From contig JAHBMJ010000553.1 of assembly GCA_018398765.1 (NCBI GenBank), forward strand, positions 1-64,000: DNA of 64,000 nt, given 5' to 3'. Positions within the stretch are counted from its first letter, which is position 1; every line of letters starts with the position of its first letter. This document shows, piece by piece, positions 47,021-57,713 of this stretch. The notes beneath the pieces were generated by a model, which was not told where the DNA came from, searched no databases, and saw only the letters and a list, made by a program, of their open reading frames with translations. Made by a program: the position numbers and the translations under genes. This stretch comes from Chromera velia (lineage: Eukaryota; Sar; Chromeraceae).

Positions 47021-47343
47021 TGCACGTCGGACATTCGGCATTGGGGCGGGGGCCAATCCTCCGGACATAAATCCTAATCCTAAAAGTTCTAGTCTAGATT
47101 CTATAATGATGAATCTAATTCTCATAATTGACAGTGCTGTTGACTCATTTCTAATTTGAGCTAGAATTTGAGGCTCTACTACTAAACCATAAGTTGGTCC
47201 GTAACCCTTAGTTTGAAGTTTTCAATTAAACTGAAATTAGTTACTCTAGTAGTTACTGAATCAAGGAAATCAACTCAAAAAATTAGATAAGTTTTACAAA
47301 ATTAAATAACTTGAAATTCCTCTTTAGAGTCTTTGCGCATGTT
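47021..47343 (+). repeat. dispersed direct repeat, copy A (323 bp)
   Basis: Begins TGCACGTCGGACATTCGGCA and contains ACATAAATCCTAATCCTAA and ACTGAAATTAGTTACTCTAG. Copy B at 49931-50106 has the same start and end but lacks about 150 bp in the middle. The two copies enclose the MYND pseudogene. Confidence 0.8.
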
Positions 47344-48138
47344 TCCTCGAGCGAGCCGTTCTCGTTGTAGCGAGCGTGAACACAGAAGTTCGTTGCTTGA
47401 CTCGCGAGAGAAGATCGTGCAGTATTGACAGAGAACGACTGATCTGAAAGTGTAATAAGTCGTATTACTTCAACTCAGACGCAAGAGCCGTATAGTGGTC
47501 TTCAAACGGCGCTAAGCATCACAAAGCAAGCACTCAAGCAATCCCAGTCTCTGCTTCTGGTATCCGTGACTGATTTTCCAGTGCGGGTCACGGAAATCAT
47601 CAGCTCTCTACAACACATTCAGAGAACACTTTCTTCCGTCTCCAGTGTTTCCGTCTCCAGGGATGAAGAGACAAACTTGCAAGAGTGCAGCTCCGGAATG
47701 AACCCTCAAGAGACGGGCAAGCCTAGTAGCGTTTCCTTTCACAAGTCAACCAGAAGAGGCAAACGCTGGTCGGGATTGCACTGACTCCAGACGCTAAGCC
47801 TTCAAGGAGAGGGAAATAACAGAAACGAAAACGGTTACATTCTTCCGGGCGCCTTCCCCTCGTCACATCCTTCCAGCAACCTATCAGCCACAGCTCGTCC
47901 ATGGTATCCATATCGTCCGAGGCCCTTCCACCAGGCTCCTGATAAGGCCAGAGGCTTTGGAAGTAACGCCACAGCAGATGCTTAGTTGCGTATGCCTTCC
48001 ACGAGACTGTCCCACCAAGTGAACTACCTTCACGTCTCTCCTCCCCCCAACTGCAATGTCACTGTGCACAGCGAGGTCTTGCGCAACACACCCAGTTTAG
48101 ATCAACCTGCAAGTATAAAATAAGATAGTCACCCTGTT

Positions 48139-48909
48139 GTGACAGTTCTAACTGCAGGGACTCCGAGCTATCTGGTCCCCACATCCCCAGATGAAGACTC
48201 TGTCTTTCCGCGTGTGTGTGAGACTGTCCCCGTCTTTACACTCGCAGACCGCGACTCGATCGTTCCACGTGCAGCCGTCCTAAGCCTCACATCTTCTAGC
48301 ACGTCTTCTTTGACAGCGGAACCGACCTTTGCATCTCACAACACTTCTGCAGCGCCGGCTACCTTGCAATGCTGGCAATGCGAAGACAACAGTGCGCGAA
48401 AGAGGTGCAGCCAGTACAAAGTTGCAACTTATTGCAGCGTTGTATGTCAGAAGGTTCACTAGAAGACTCACAGAGCGAAATGCGACAGAGAGTGGGTGGG
48501 ACACGCTATGAAAGGCACAAAGAAGGAGATAGATAGTGCAGAAGCGCTGGACTTCTTGAAGAGAGTCGAGATAGCAACTGAAGTAAGGAAGCAGGAGCTT
48601 GTTAGCGAGCAAGTGGTGAACTTTGTGGTTGGCTGTCTCTGCATCGATAGGCCCATCAAGACGATTGGCCAAGACAGGGATCGAACGGATGCGCAGAGGG
48701 ATGTTCGACTTGCTCAGTTGATCAAAAGGGCACTAGACGCACTCGCAGCGCTCTCCAACCAGATGGTGGAGGATGCATTGGATAAAGACCCTGAAGAAAG
48801 CCTCCGAGATGATTTGCTTCATCTGCTCTACCACATTGCCGAACAAGACCTCATGCTGGAAAGGGTGAAAGCACAAGCAACGTGCTTTTACTGGAGGTAT
48901 GCAGTGTGA
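48139..48909 (+). pseudogene. decayed MYND zinc-finger gene
   Basis: A frame open from 48139 encodes a Ser/Thr-rich stretch, then a MYND finger at 48364-48500: CWQC, CSQY, ATYCSVVCQ, and after a TAG at 48460-48462 it continues KTHRAKC. In MYND fingers the position of this TAG is normally Trp, so TGG to TAG is the likely change. The pair that should read C-x2-C here is CSQY, so a zinc ligand is also lost. Beyond the stop the frame stays open to 48909 (EALDFLKRVEIATEVRKQE, DLLHLLYHIAEQD), a helical region without a recognised domain. An expressed readthrough product is possible, but two damaged key positions favour a pseudogene. An open frame at 47566-47784 could be an upstream relic. Confidence 0.7.
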
Positions 48910-49114
48910 AGGAAGGGTGACACTATGGTTGCGTGTGATTGAAGCCGCGGATCAAAGTTTTTGTATCACAGTGACTCTGCATGCTTCTCAGACGGTTTGT
49001 TTATCAATCGATGGTGAATTTCTTTCTCTTCTCATTCAGTCTCTATTTTTTTTCTTTTCTTTTCTCTTTCTCAGACTCAGAGTGTGAAACTCCCTCTATC
49101 ACTTCACCTCTATT

Positions 49115-49700
49115 AGTCTGACAGAACGATAAGAAGCAACCCATAAGAAAAGAGAGGGTTTTCCATTCCCATCTGTGTGTCTCGGGAAAAGAACGTTCAT
49201 GGTGACTCTGAAAAGTGTGAAAGAAAAGAGAAGTGAACTTTTGATTTCCCTTTCTTTTTTCTTCTCTGTTTGAAAGTTTCTTTTCTGCAACTCTCTCTGT
49301 CACCTCACCCTTTTTGAGTCAGACAGAACAACAGGAAGCAACCCACAAGAAGAGAGAGGGTCTTCCATTCCCCTCTGTGCATCTCGGGAAAAGAATGTTC
49401 TTGGTTACTCAGAAAAGTGTGAAAGAAAACAGAAGAGTACTTCTCTCTTTTTCTCACTTAGTCTCAATTCTTCGTTCTTTTTTCTCGCTCTGGTTGAAGT
49501 TTCCTTTCGTGTTACTCTCCTTGACAGTGTTACTTTATCTTTCTGAGTCAGACAGAACGACAAGAAGCAACCCATAAGAAGAGAGAAGGCTTTACCGTTC
49601 CTCTTTGTACGTCTCGGGAAAAGAAACGTTCTTAATTACTCTAAAAAGTATGAAATAAACGTGTTCTCTCTCTCACTTGGTCTTAATCTCTTCTCTCAAT
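49115..49700 (+). repeat. 202-229 bp tandem repeat, about three copies
   Basis: Copies start at the shared AGTCAGACAGAACGACAAGA motif at 49115, 49317 and 49546, each followed by AGCAACCCA, AGAGAGGG, CATTCC, CTCGGGAAAAGAA and AAAAGTGTGAAAGAAA. No coding is visible. It lies directly downstream of the MYND pseudogene. Confidence 0.8.
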
Positions 49701-49930
49701 TATTTTTCTCCTTTTCACTCTTGCGTTTCAACACTAAAAGTCATTTCACTTTTGGCAGCCTTTTGCCCCTCTGCCAGATGGCCTCAAATCGGAATGAGAA
49801 AGCCATTCAGATAAAGGAAAAATGATGCCGCGTGTGCTTTTTCTTCAATTGTAAACCGTTTATGGCACAGGCTAGACCTGTGCGGGCCGGCCAGGGAGGT
49901 TTGATACCTCTAAACGCTTTCCTTGGGAGC

Positions 49931-50106
49931 TGCACGTCGGACATTCGGCATTGGGCCGGGAAGCCAATCCTCCAGACATAAATCCTAATCCTAATCCTAA
50001 CTGAAATTAGTTACTCTAGTAGTTACTGAATCAAGGAAATCAACTCAAAAAATTAGATAAGTTTTATAAAATTAAAGAAATTCCTCTTCGGAGTCTTTGC
50101 GTATGT
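49931..50106 (+). repeat. dispersed direct repeat, copy B (176 bp)
   Basis: Second copy of the 47021-47343 repeat, deleted in the middle. It includes CATAAATCCTAATCCTAATC, whose complement also appears at 14178-14205. Confidence 0.8.
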
Positions 50107-50234
50107 TAATGACTCTAGTGATGACTCCGAAGAACTGTGTGTGTGTTTTTATTAACTTTTTAAGATATTTGGTAATGATTAGGTATAATACATTAAATTG
50201 TTCATTCACTTTGTAGTTTGCACCAAGTTCTCAC

Positions 50235-51075
50235 CAACCCAACTTAGTGCTAGGAAAAGGTTCAAGGTTCAAGGTTCACTTCGAAGTAATGAACCTGAAT
50301 CAGGTTCAAAAACAGGTTCAAAAACAGGTTCACTTTTAATTAATAGAAACCTCATTTTTTCATGTTATTTTATGCCTTTAAATTAGGCTTTAATGCATTT
50401 TTAGAACGTTTTATTATAGAATCTATGCCTTAGTAGTGTTTTTAAATAGTTTAAATCAATATTTACGCTCACATTAGGTGCTAGTCTCAAGTTATTCACT
50501 GTTTATAGTCGAAAATTAGTAATCAAAAAAGCCTGAAAAAATTGGAAAATGTCATAATTAAATTTATATGATCATATCAATTATGACAATTTAGTCAATA
50601 TAAGACCATCACAGCGTTTCTTTTTTTCTTTCATCTGCTCACCGGTTGCCCCGCGGCCCCCGCTCCCCCCCTCCCTCTCCGTGTACCGCCGCCTCTTTGA
50701 CCTGCTGCTCCCGCTGCCTCTTTGCCAGTGACCTTGCAAGTGGAAAACTTGGTAAGTCACGTGTACTTCTTCACTTCTGCAACCGTCAGCATGAGTTTTC
50801 ATGCTGACATATGCTGACATGCGTCTGTCCGACATAATAGATTGAACCGGCTGGGGACAGTTGCTGTGCGCGATTGTGCGCGCGGCTCCGGCTCCTTATT
50901 TCACCTACATGGGCCGCAGGCGGCGCGGGCCTGGCCGGCCTTGTGCCAGTGACCGCGCGTCTGGCCTCTAAAACAGGTTTAAAACAGGTTCAACAGGTTC
51001 AATAGGTTCAAAACAGGTTCAACAGGTTCACTTTTTCAGATTTGAACCTTTTCTCAATGAACCTTTTCCCAGCCC
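50235..51075. repeat. AACAGGTTCA repeat clusters in an inverted-repeat element
   Basis: Clusters of CAGGTTCA/AACAGGTTCAA at 50257-50332 and 50970-51035. The outer ends are inverted relative to each other: GGAAAAGGTTCAAGGTTCA at about 50252 against GAACCTTTTC near 51042-51070. The interior is about 0.65 kb and non-coding. It is a candidate MITE or other short inverted-repeat element. Confidence 0.5.
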
Positions 51076-51179
51076 TAACCCAACTTGTTACCCAAGCCAA
51101 GAAATTGATTGAATCATAAAATTATGCGACGAATAAAACTGGAAGATTGATACAACAGTTGACGTAAAGCGGTAAAAAG

Positions 51180-51579
51180 GCACCTAAAGGCACCAAACCC
51201 AGTGACATGCAATCACAAAGAAGAAAGACACAATTGTCGGAACAGGGAAGGAATATCTTTGGTTCTGGTTCAGAGGAAGAAATGAAGAATGATAGGCTGT
51301 TTTACACCCCTCCGGCCAGCATTCTTCGATCCCTCCCGCCATTCCGCGTTGTGCTTCTCCTTCCTGGAAAGACCGACGCTTAGACAGATAGGCATGCAGA
51401 CCAACAAACTTCACGATTCTGAGCAGATACTGAGAGTATATTAAATGTAAGCAACGCTGGATCCAAGTCAAAACGACAAGTGGAGAGAAGCAACCACATG
51501 CATGCATATGCGATGATGTCGTGCCTCGATCGACCTCGTCCCTCGCAAAGGGGAGAAAGAAAGAAAGAAAGAAAAAAAG

Positions 51580-51634
<55 letters not shown>

Positions 51635-53556
51635 AAGAACAACGAAAGAAAGAACAACGAAAGAAAGAAAAAAAGAAAGAAAGAAAGAAAGAAAGAAAGA
51701 AGAAGAAAGAAGTGAGGGAGAAAGAGGACAAAACAAAAATCAGAACACACTGAACGTCCCGTGAATTCTTCAAAGGAGGAACAAATGCGAACATGCACGT
51801 GTCCGCATGTACAAAGGGAGGACTCACTCAAGGGCCCCTCAACCATGACTCCCTCCCTTCCTTTGTTGCAACGGCATCCACTCACATCTCTTGATCGGTC
51901 ACGCTCTGATGTTTTGTCTTGACCACGTCACGTTCGGTGTCGATCTTTTTCTCCTTCTCTTCAGCTCTTTCTTCCCACGCTGTTCGGTTGTCATCTGCCC
52001 ACTTCGATGTGTGCTCACAAGGATTTGTCCGGGATTTTGTTTCAGAGCCCCTCACTGTTTTTGCAGCACCTTTCTTCAGAAAAGGTCATAAATAGAGGAG
52101 GGCAAAGCAAACAACCGAGACAGGCAGAAGAGCCATCAATGAATCAATACGTCGGTCGATTGTCTTTCAACGAATGAAGGATTTCCCTATCGATCGGGAA
52201 CGCGGGGAAAGTAGAAATGTAGGAAAGAGAGGGCAACCAAGGTCAGGCAAAGTCTATACAGCAGTCTTTTCTCTTCACCCTGTATGAAAGAGAAAGTAAG
52301 CAGAAAGAATAAAGAAACGAAATCGATCGACATCGAGTGACCAAACCATCAGGAACACGCCTGGCCACCGGGCCGAAATTCTTGTCTTTGTTTTTATTTT
52401 TCTCTCCTCAAAGCAAGTCAAAGAAGGAGACAGGGAAAGCAGTAAAAAGAGGAAATGGAAGACGAGAAAGGCGACAGAGTCAATGCAGTGACACCCCTTT
52501 TGCAGAGTCCTCCGTCGCCCTTCTTCCCCTACCCCCCTCTCCCAGTTACCGTTCCTCGCTCTGTCTTCTTTCTGACTCCCTCTCTCCTGCCGTCGACCCA
52601 TCCACCAAACAATTTCCTCCAGTCCACAGAGACCCAACAGACAGTCTATTTTTATACTATATTAGTATAAAGCACCACACAACGAAACACGGAAACGCAT
52701 TGAGGAAGAGGGACGAAATGAATGAACGAAAACAGACACATCCACCCCCACACCTCCAATTCCCCACCCACGATTGAGGGAATGCACTCAATGCACAGAC
52801 GAAGAAAGGTTCCTTCCTGTTGTCGTCTCCCGAAAGGATGCGGAAAAGGGACCCGAACCGACTTACTTCCTTGTCCATTTGCGGCCAGAGGGCCGGAGCT
52901 TCCGAGGAGAAGGGAAAGTAGACGAGAGAGACAAGGGCGGAAGGAACCTCTCGAGACCCCCTCACCCCTTCCCTCTCCTCGACGACTCCCCCCTCCCCCC
53001 CTCTGCCTGCCTGTTAGAATGAATGAATGAATGAATGAATGCACATCCATCGATGCATCACGCAGCTAGCAGACCAACCAAGCAACCAAGCAAGCAACCA
53101 GTGATGGGTTCTCCATGCAGTTCTGGCCGAGCCAACCACATGCGAATCAGATCACATCAGCAGACAAGGAGAGGGGGGACCTCGCCCGTAGCCAAAGCCG
53201 CCGAACCCCCTGCCGTATCTGCCGCGGTAAGAGTTCCTGCATCATCCATTCGTACAAATCATTCTTCCTTGGAAGGAACATTCAGCCTTGCAAGGACAGA
53301 TGTAAACTTTGAGCAACAAACCGCCACTCCGTCAATGGCAAGGAAAGCGTCATCAAGCGAAAGAAGGAAAGCAAGAGACAGAAAAGCAGATCCATCTTTA
53401 CGGCAAAAAAATCACCTCAGCGAGCCCCTCGTCAGGTGAGATTCTGCTATTGCCAGCGAGGTCATTCCTTTCTCACGTCCTTGCATCTGAAAAACATAGT
53501 GGTCCAAGAATACAGGCACACTATGTGTATCCAGCTCTTTAGGTTCCCTTGCTTGT

Positions 53557-53597
<41 letters not shown>

Positions 53598-53640
53598 TTG
53601 AAAGGGCAGCGACAGGAGGCCAAGAAAGGCTGGAATGCAT
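51180..53640. other. no gene confidently recognised
   Basis: Several minus-strand open frames occur (for example 51184-51885, 52275-52637 and 52657-52965), but none shows a known domain and I could not chain them with good splice sites. The last contains a plausible MDKEVSRFGSLFRILSGDD stretch and may be an exon. A GAAA microsatellite lies at 51557-51712. Confidence 0.4.
51557..51712. repeat. GAAA/GA microsatellite
   Basis: GAAA units with an internal (GA)n block at 51601-51632 and GAACAAC interruptions. Related in composition to the satellites at 13.3, 20.9 and 27.6 kb. Confidence 0.9.
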
Positions 53641-53719
53641 CCCTCTCAGGCAGTCAGACAGACCACCTGACCATCACATACCCACCCCCTCACAGGCACA
53701 TTTATTCTTTCTTTCTTTC

Positions 53720-55472
53720 TTTCTTTCTTTCTTAATCCTTGCACTGCCCTCGCAGAGCCAAAGAAAGGACCCACAGACCGACCGACCAACCCAGGGAGGC
53801 ACTCGGGGTTTCCGGGGGCGAACTCGTATGTGCATTGCACGAACAGACCATTCACGAGGTCCTTCGAGGTTGCCGTCTCCCCTGTCGTCCTGCTGCCGTC
53901 CTCAGTCATCAGCTTCAACTCCCCAACTCTGTGTCGAGGGACGTGCCCGAACTCCTGCTTGATCTTTTTCTTCAACTGCATCAGGCCCTCTCCTGCTTTC
54001 TTTCATGCAGGTGAGGGGGGAGGAAGAGAGAGGGAACAAAGGGGAAGGTCATGCATAGAGTCGCAGTGACGCACGCATTCTGGCTTTCTGTAAGCTTCTT
54101 CTCTATTTCCATCCGTTCGGCTGAAGATGGGTTTCTTTCCAAGGCAAAGGGAAAACTTCCAACACAGAATTTGACAAACTGGATTTGAGGGCAATCAATC
54201 AAACTGAGTTCTTTCCTCAATTAATCAAACTAAACTCTTTCCTTTCTTTCTCGCCTCCTTCGGACATGTACAGCCTGAATCGGTGGTCATCCATCATCAG
54301 CAATCTTGCGCTGCGAGTTCCACAAAAATAACAAAATGCATTGCAAAAAGCGTGCACGCACCCTCAAGAAAACCCCCAACCCAAAAGACGGAGTCACGGC
54401 AGGCCCTTTGCACAGGACGCACGCCTCTACAGATAGATGGATGGAGAGACAAGCAGCCGGTACAATAAACGAATAGTGTACATCTGCTTGACTTGTCCTG
54501 CCTGCTAGCCCGACAGACTGCCTGACTGACTGACCAGGGTTGAGGGTAATCTCAGCCTGCCCCCCCATCCCGGCTGCGTACTTCCCCTGGCCTCCCTTCA
54601 CTTTGATCACTCGGGTCTGCCTCCATGCACGGAAGGGGAGGGAAGGGAGAAAGGGAGGGTGTATGCATGGAAGAAATCGGGATGGAAGATTGGGAAACAG
54701 ATAACAGGGGTCAAAGGAGAGTTCTACATGGGCAACAGTGATGCGGGGGGCAGCAGTGATGAGGGGATGGGTAACAGGGGGAAAAGAGAAGGGCGATGCG
54801 CACGTTTGAACAAAGTGAGAAAAGAATTTGGGCTGCTGCCAGATTTTGGCCGACCTTGTTGAGCTCAGAGGCGGGTGCGGGTTTTCGCTTCGGCTTCGGG
54901 GCTGCCTTTGGCTGTGAGTTCATGAGAGCAGAGAGGCCATTGACAGGTGCGGCCTTCGGAGCAGCTCTGGAGACGAGGGGAGGGCGGGGGCCCGCGGCGC
55001 CGAGGGGGCGGCTTTTGGCGGCGACGTGACCACGCGAGCACCCAGGCGCCATGTCTTCATCGGAGTCGTCATCCTCGTCTTCTTCTTCGTTCTCACTCTC
55101 CCCCCTTCTGTCGTTGTCACTCTCCTCCTCTCCCTCCGAGTAAGCGTTCTTCTCTTCGTCCTCCTCCTCCTCCCCTTCCGACTCTGAATCCGAACCTCGA
55201 ACACGCTCCTGCTCCTGCAGCCTGCTAGCCTTGATGGCGGCAGAGGCCTTCGCGGCAGCTGCACGTCTCGACCGAGGCTTCACCTCTTCCTTTCCTCCCT
55301 CTTTGCTGTTCTTCTTCACAACTTTCTCCTTTTGCTTCTTGTTCCTGCTTCTATTCTCCTTCGCACCCTCCTCCCCGCTGTCCGCCTGATCATCCGATGA
55401 GATGCTGACAGTCCATTTTGCTCTCTTCGACTTACCCCCGGCCTCCGCCTTCCCTCCCGCCCTCTTCTTCCC
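53720..55472 (-). CDS. unrecognised acidic/basic protein, exons partly placed
   Basis: Coding-like minus-strand segments follow the oxygenase gene. The frame from 55472 to about 54860 encodes a Lys/Arg/Ala-rich then Glu/Asp/Ser-rich stretch (KPRSRRAAAAKASAAIKA, GSDSESEGEEEEDEEKNAY, DEDDDSDEDMAPG), typical of nuclear low-complexity regions, ending SELNK at a GTCGGC donor. Possible further exons: about 54534-54595 (TRVIKVKGGQGKYAAGMG), about 54240-54305 (ARLLMMDDHRFRLYMSEGG), about 54075-54160 (LERNPSSAERMEIEKKLT), and about 53790-53985 (LMQLKKKIKQEFGHVPRHR). I see no ATG start: the acidic frame continues upstream to a TAG shared with the end of the oxygenase gene. It could be a separate gene with a hidden first exon or the C-terminal part of the oxygenase locus. 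Not recognised. Confidence 0.4.
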
Positions 55473-55629
55473 CTACCCCCCCTTCGAGAAAGCAGCAGTG
55501 AGGGAAGAGTCGTCCAAACTGTCCATCAGCTTCTGACGGGCATCACTGCCAATCGCGGGCACCTCTGTCACAATCGCAGCGGAGGTGTAGAAGGTGTCCG
55601 AGGAGGCCTCGTTGCCAAAGTACTCTCCT

Positions 55630-55668
<39 letters not shown>

Positions 55669-57677
55669 CGTGCGTATGTACGTGTGTGTATACGGCATTT
55701 CGTACAATCACATGATGCCTTCGTCTGCATCCCTTCTGAGAGCTTGACCTCAACAACCCCGCAACTGCCCCAACCCAGGCAGGCCCAGTCGGATATCCTC
55801 TGGGACCAATACAGAGAGAGACATGAACAAAAAGAGGGAAGACAAAAAGTTGCCAGGCACATATAGATGCAGAGGTGAATCTCTGCAGAAATCGAGAGAG
55901 AGAGAGAGGGGGNNNNNNNNNNNNNNNNNNNNNNNNNNNNNNNNNNNNNNNNNNNNNNNNNNNNNNNNNNNNNNNNNNNNNNNNNNNNNNNNNNNNNNNN
56001 NNNNNNNNNNNNNNNNNNNNNNNNNNNNNNNNNNNNNNNNNNNNNNNNNNNNNNNNNNNNNNNNNNNNNNNNNNNNNNNNNNNNNNNNNNNNNNNNNNNN
56101 NNNNNNNNNNNNNNNNNNNNNNNNNNNNNNNNNNNNNNNNNNNNNNNNNNNNNNNNNNNNNNNNNNNNNNNNNNNNNNNNNNNNNNNNNNNNNNNNNNNN
56201 NNNNNNNAGACTGGAAGCCAGCCACACACATACACACAACACACACACACACACGAACATACCCCCCCCTTTACCATACAGAGACAGTCAGGCAAGCAGA
56301 CAGACAGAAATGGAAATGGACTGACTGACCATACTCCCTCTCTGCAAACTTCTTCTGTGCAGCCTCATGAGAGCCCAGTCACTTCATGTCCTCATCCACC
56401 GTCCCATCGCAGAAGTCGTCGATGTCCTCTGGAGTCACACACCAGGCCCAGTAACCGCCATCCACTCTCTGCTTGCCCCCAAACTTCTTCTGGTCCGACG
56501 CCTTGGGCATCTTGTCCATCACATACCTGCGTGCGTCACCGCGGACAAAAACGCTCACAAATAAATGATTTCCACCAGACTCATATCCATGACTCGTCGC
56601 GAAAGCTGGTGTCAATGGTATGACAATAATCAAGTCGACGCTGCATTTGCTGAGGAAATGAAAACTGCAGCCTTTGCCTTCATGCACTTCTGCGCGAACA
56701 AAAACAAAGAAAGGTGTATGCCACTTGTAGAAAGAGCAAGCGGGAAGCTTCCTGCTGATTCTAAGCGCCGGTTGTACTGGCCAGTGAAGAGAATAGCTGC
56801 CTCTGTACATTTTCTCTCCCCCTTTCTCCTTTTCAAACAAAGTGGCAGACTACGTGTTCTTTCCTTTCCCTTCCTTTCTCTTGACTAACAGACTATAGGA
56901 CTTCTTTTCCCTCATTCTCTTAGTGAACTCGACAGACGTGCAGGCAGGCAGGCACTGAGGAAGGAAGGCACAGTTCCCTCCCTCCCTCCCTCTGACTGAC
57001 TTCTCCTCGACGTATCCCTCGTAGTCTGAGAGGATCCGGAGAACTTTGGGTGTCAGACCCGCGGCGTGGAAGAGAACAGCCACGGTAGCGTCCTCGTTCT
57101 TCAACTTCAGAGAGGAGACAGAGACCGTAGAAGAAGAAGAAGAGGAAGACGAGGCCCCCTTTCCCTTTCCTGCCTTCGCCCCCTGCAGAAGCTTCTTCTC
57201 CGTCTCTGCCAGTTGCGACTCCTCGTACAGGTGTTTGCACTCCCATCCAAGCTTCCCTCCCTGCACACACACCAACAAAAGACACGGCATCAGTCAGCTT
57301 TTCAAGAATCATTTCATCTTGATGATCACCTTCTCTTCTCTATCAGCGGACAGACTCAAATGCAGAGACGGATCCCGAGCTGAGTCTGAAAATGTCCACA
57401 CCATTCACGGTCACTCGAGGCACCTTTCAATGGGACACAAACGTCACAGAGAAGCCTCCAAATAAGACACGACCCCCTTCCATCCACCCACAAACAAGAG
57501 AGAGAGAATTAACCTAGAAAGAGCCAACCCCCTCCCCTACCTCCTTCATGAAGTTGGGGTCCTTCAGAGCCTTCTTCAGAACTCTGAACACATTCGTGGC
57601 CCTCGCAAGAAGGACATCACAGTGAGGGTCGGGTTGGGCGTCTCTGTGGAGAATGTACGTCAGGGTCAGACGGGTGC

Positions 57678-57713
<36 letters not shown>

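Noticed and set aside
56356-56383. 28-nt intron removing the TGA in the oxygenase
   Set aside because: GT and AG are present, but removal shifts the frame away from the conserved YFGNEASS exon, so it does not rescue the model.
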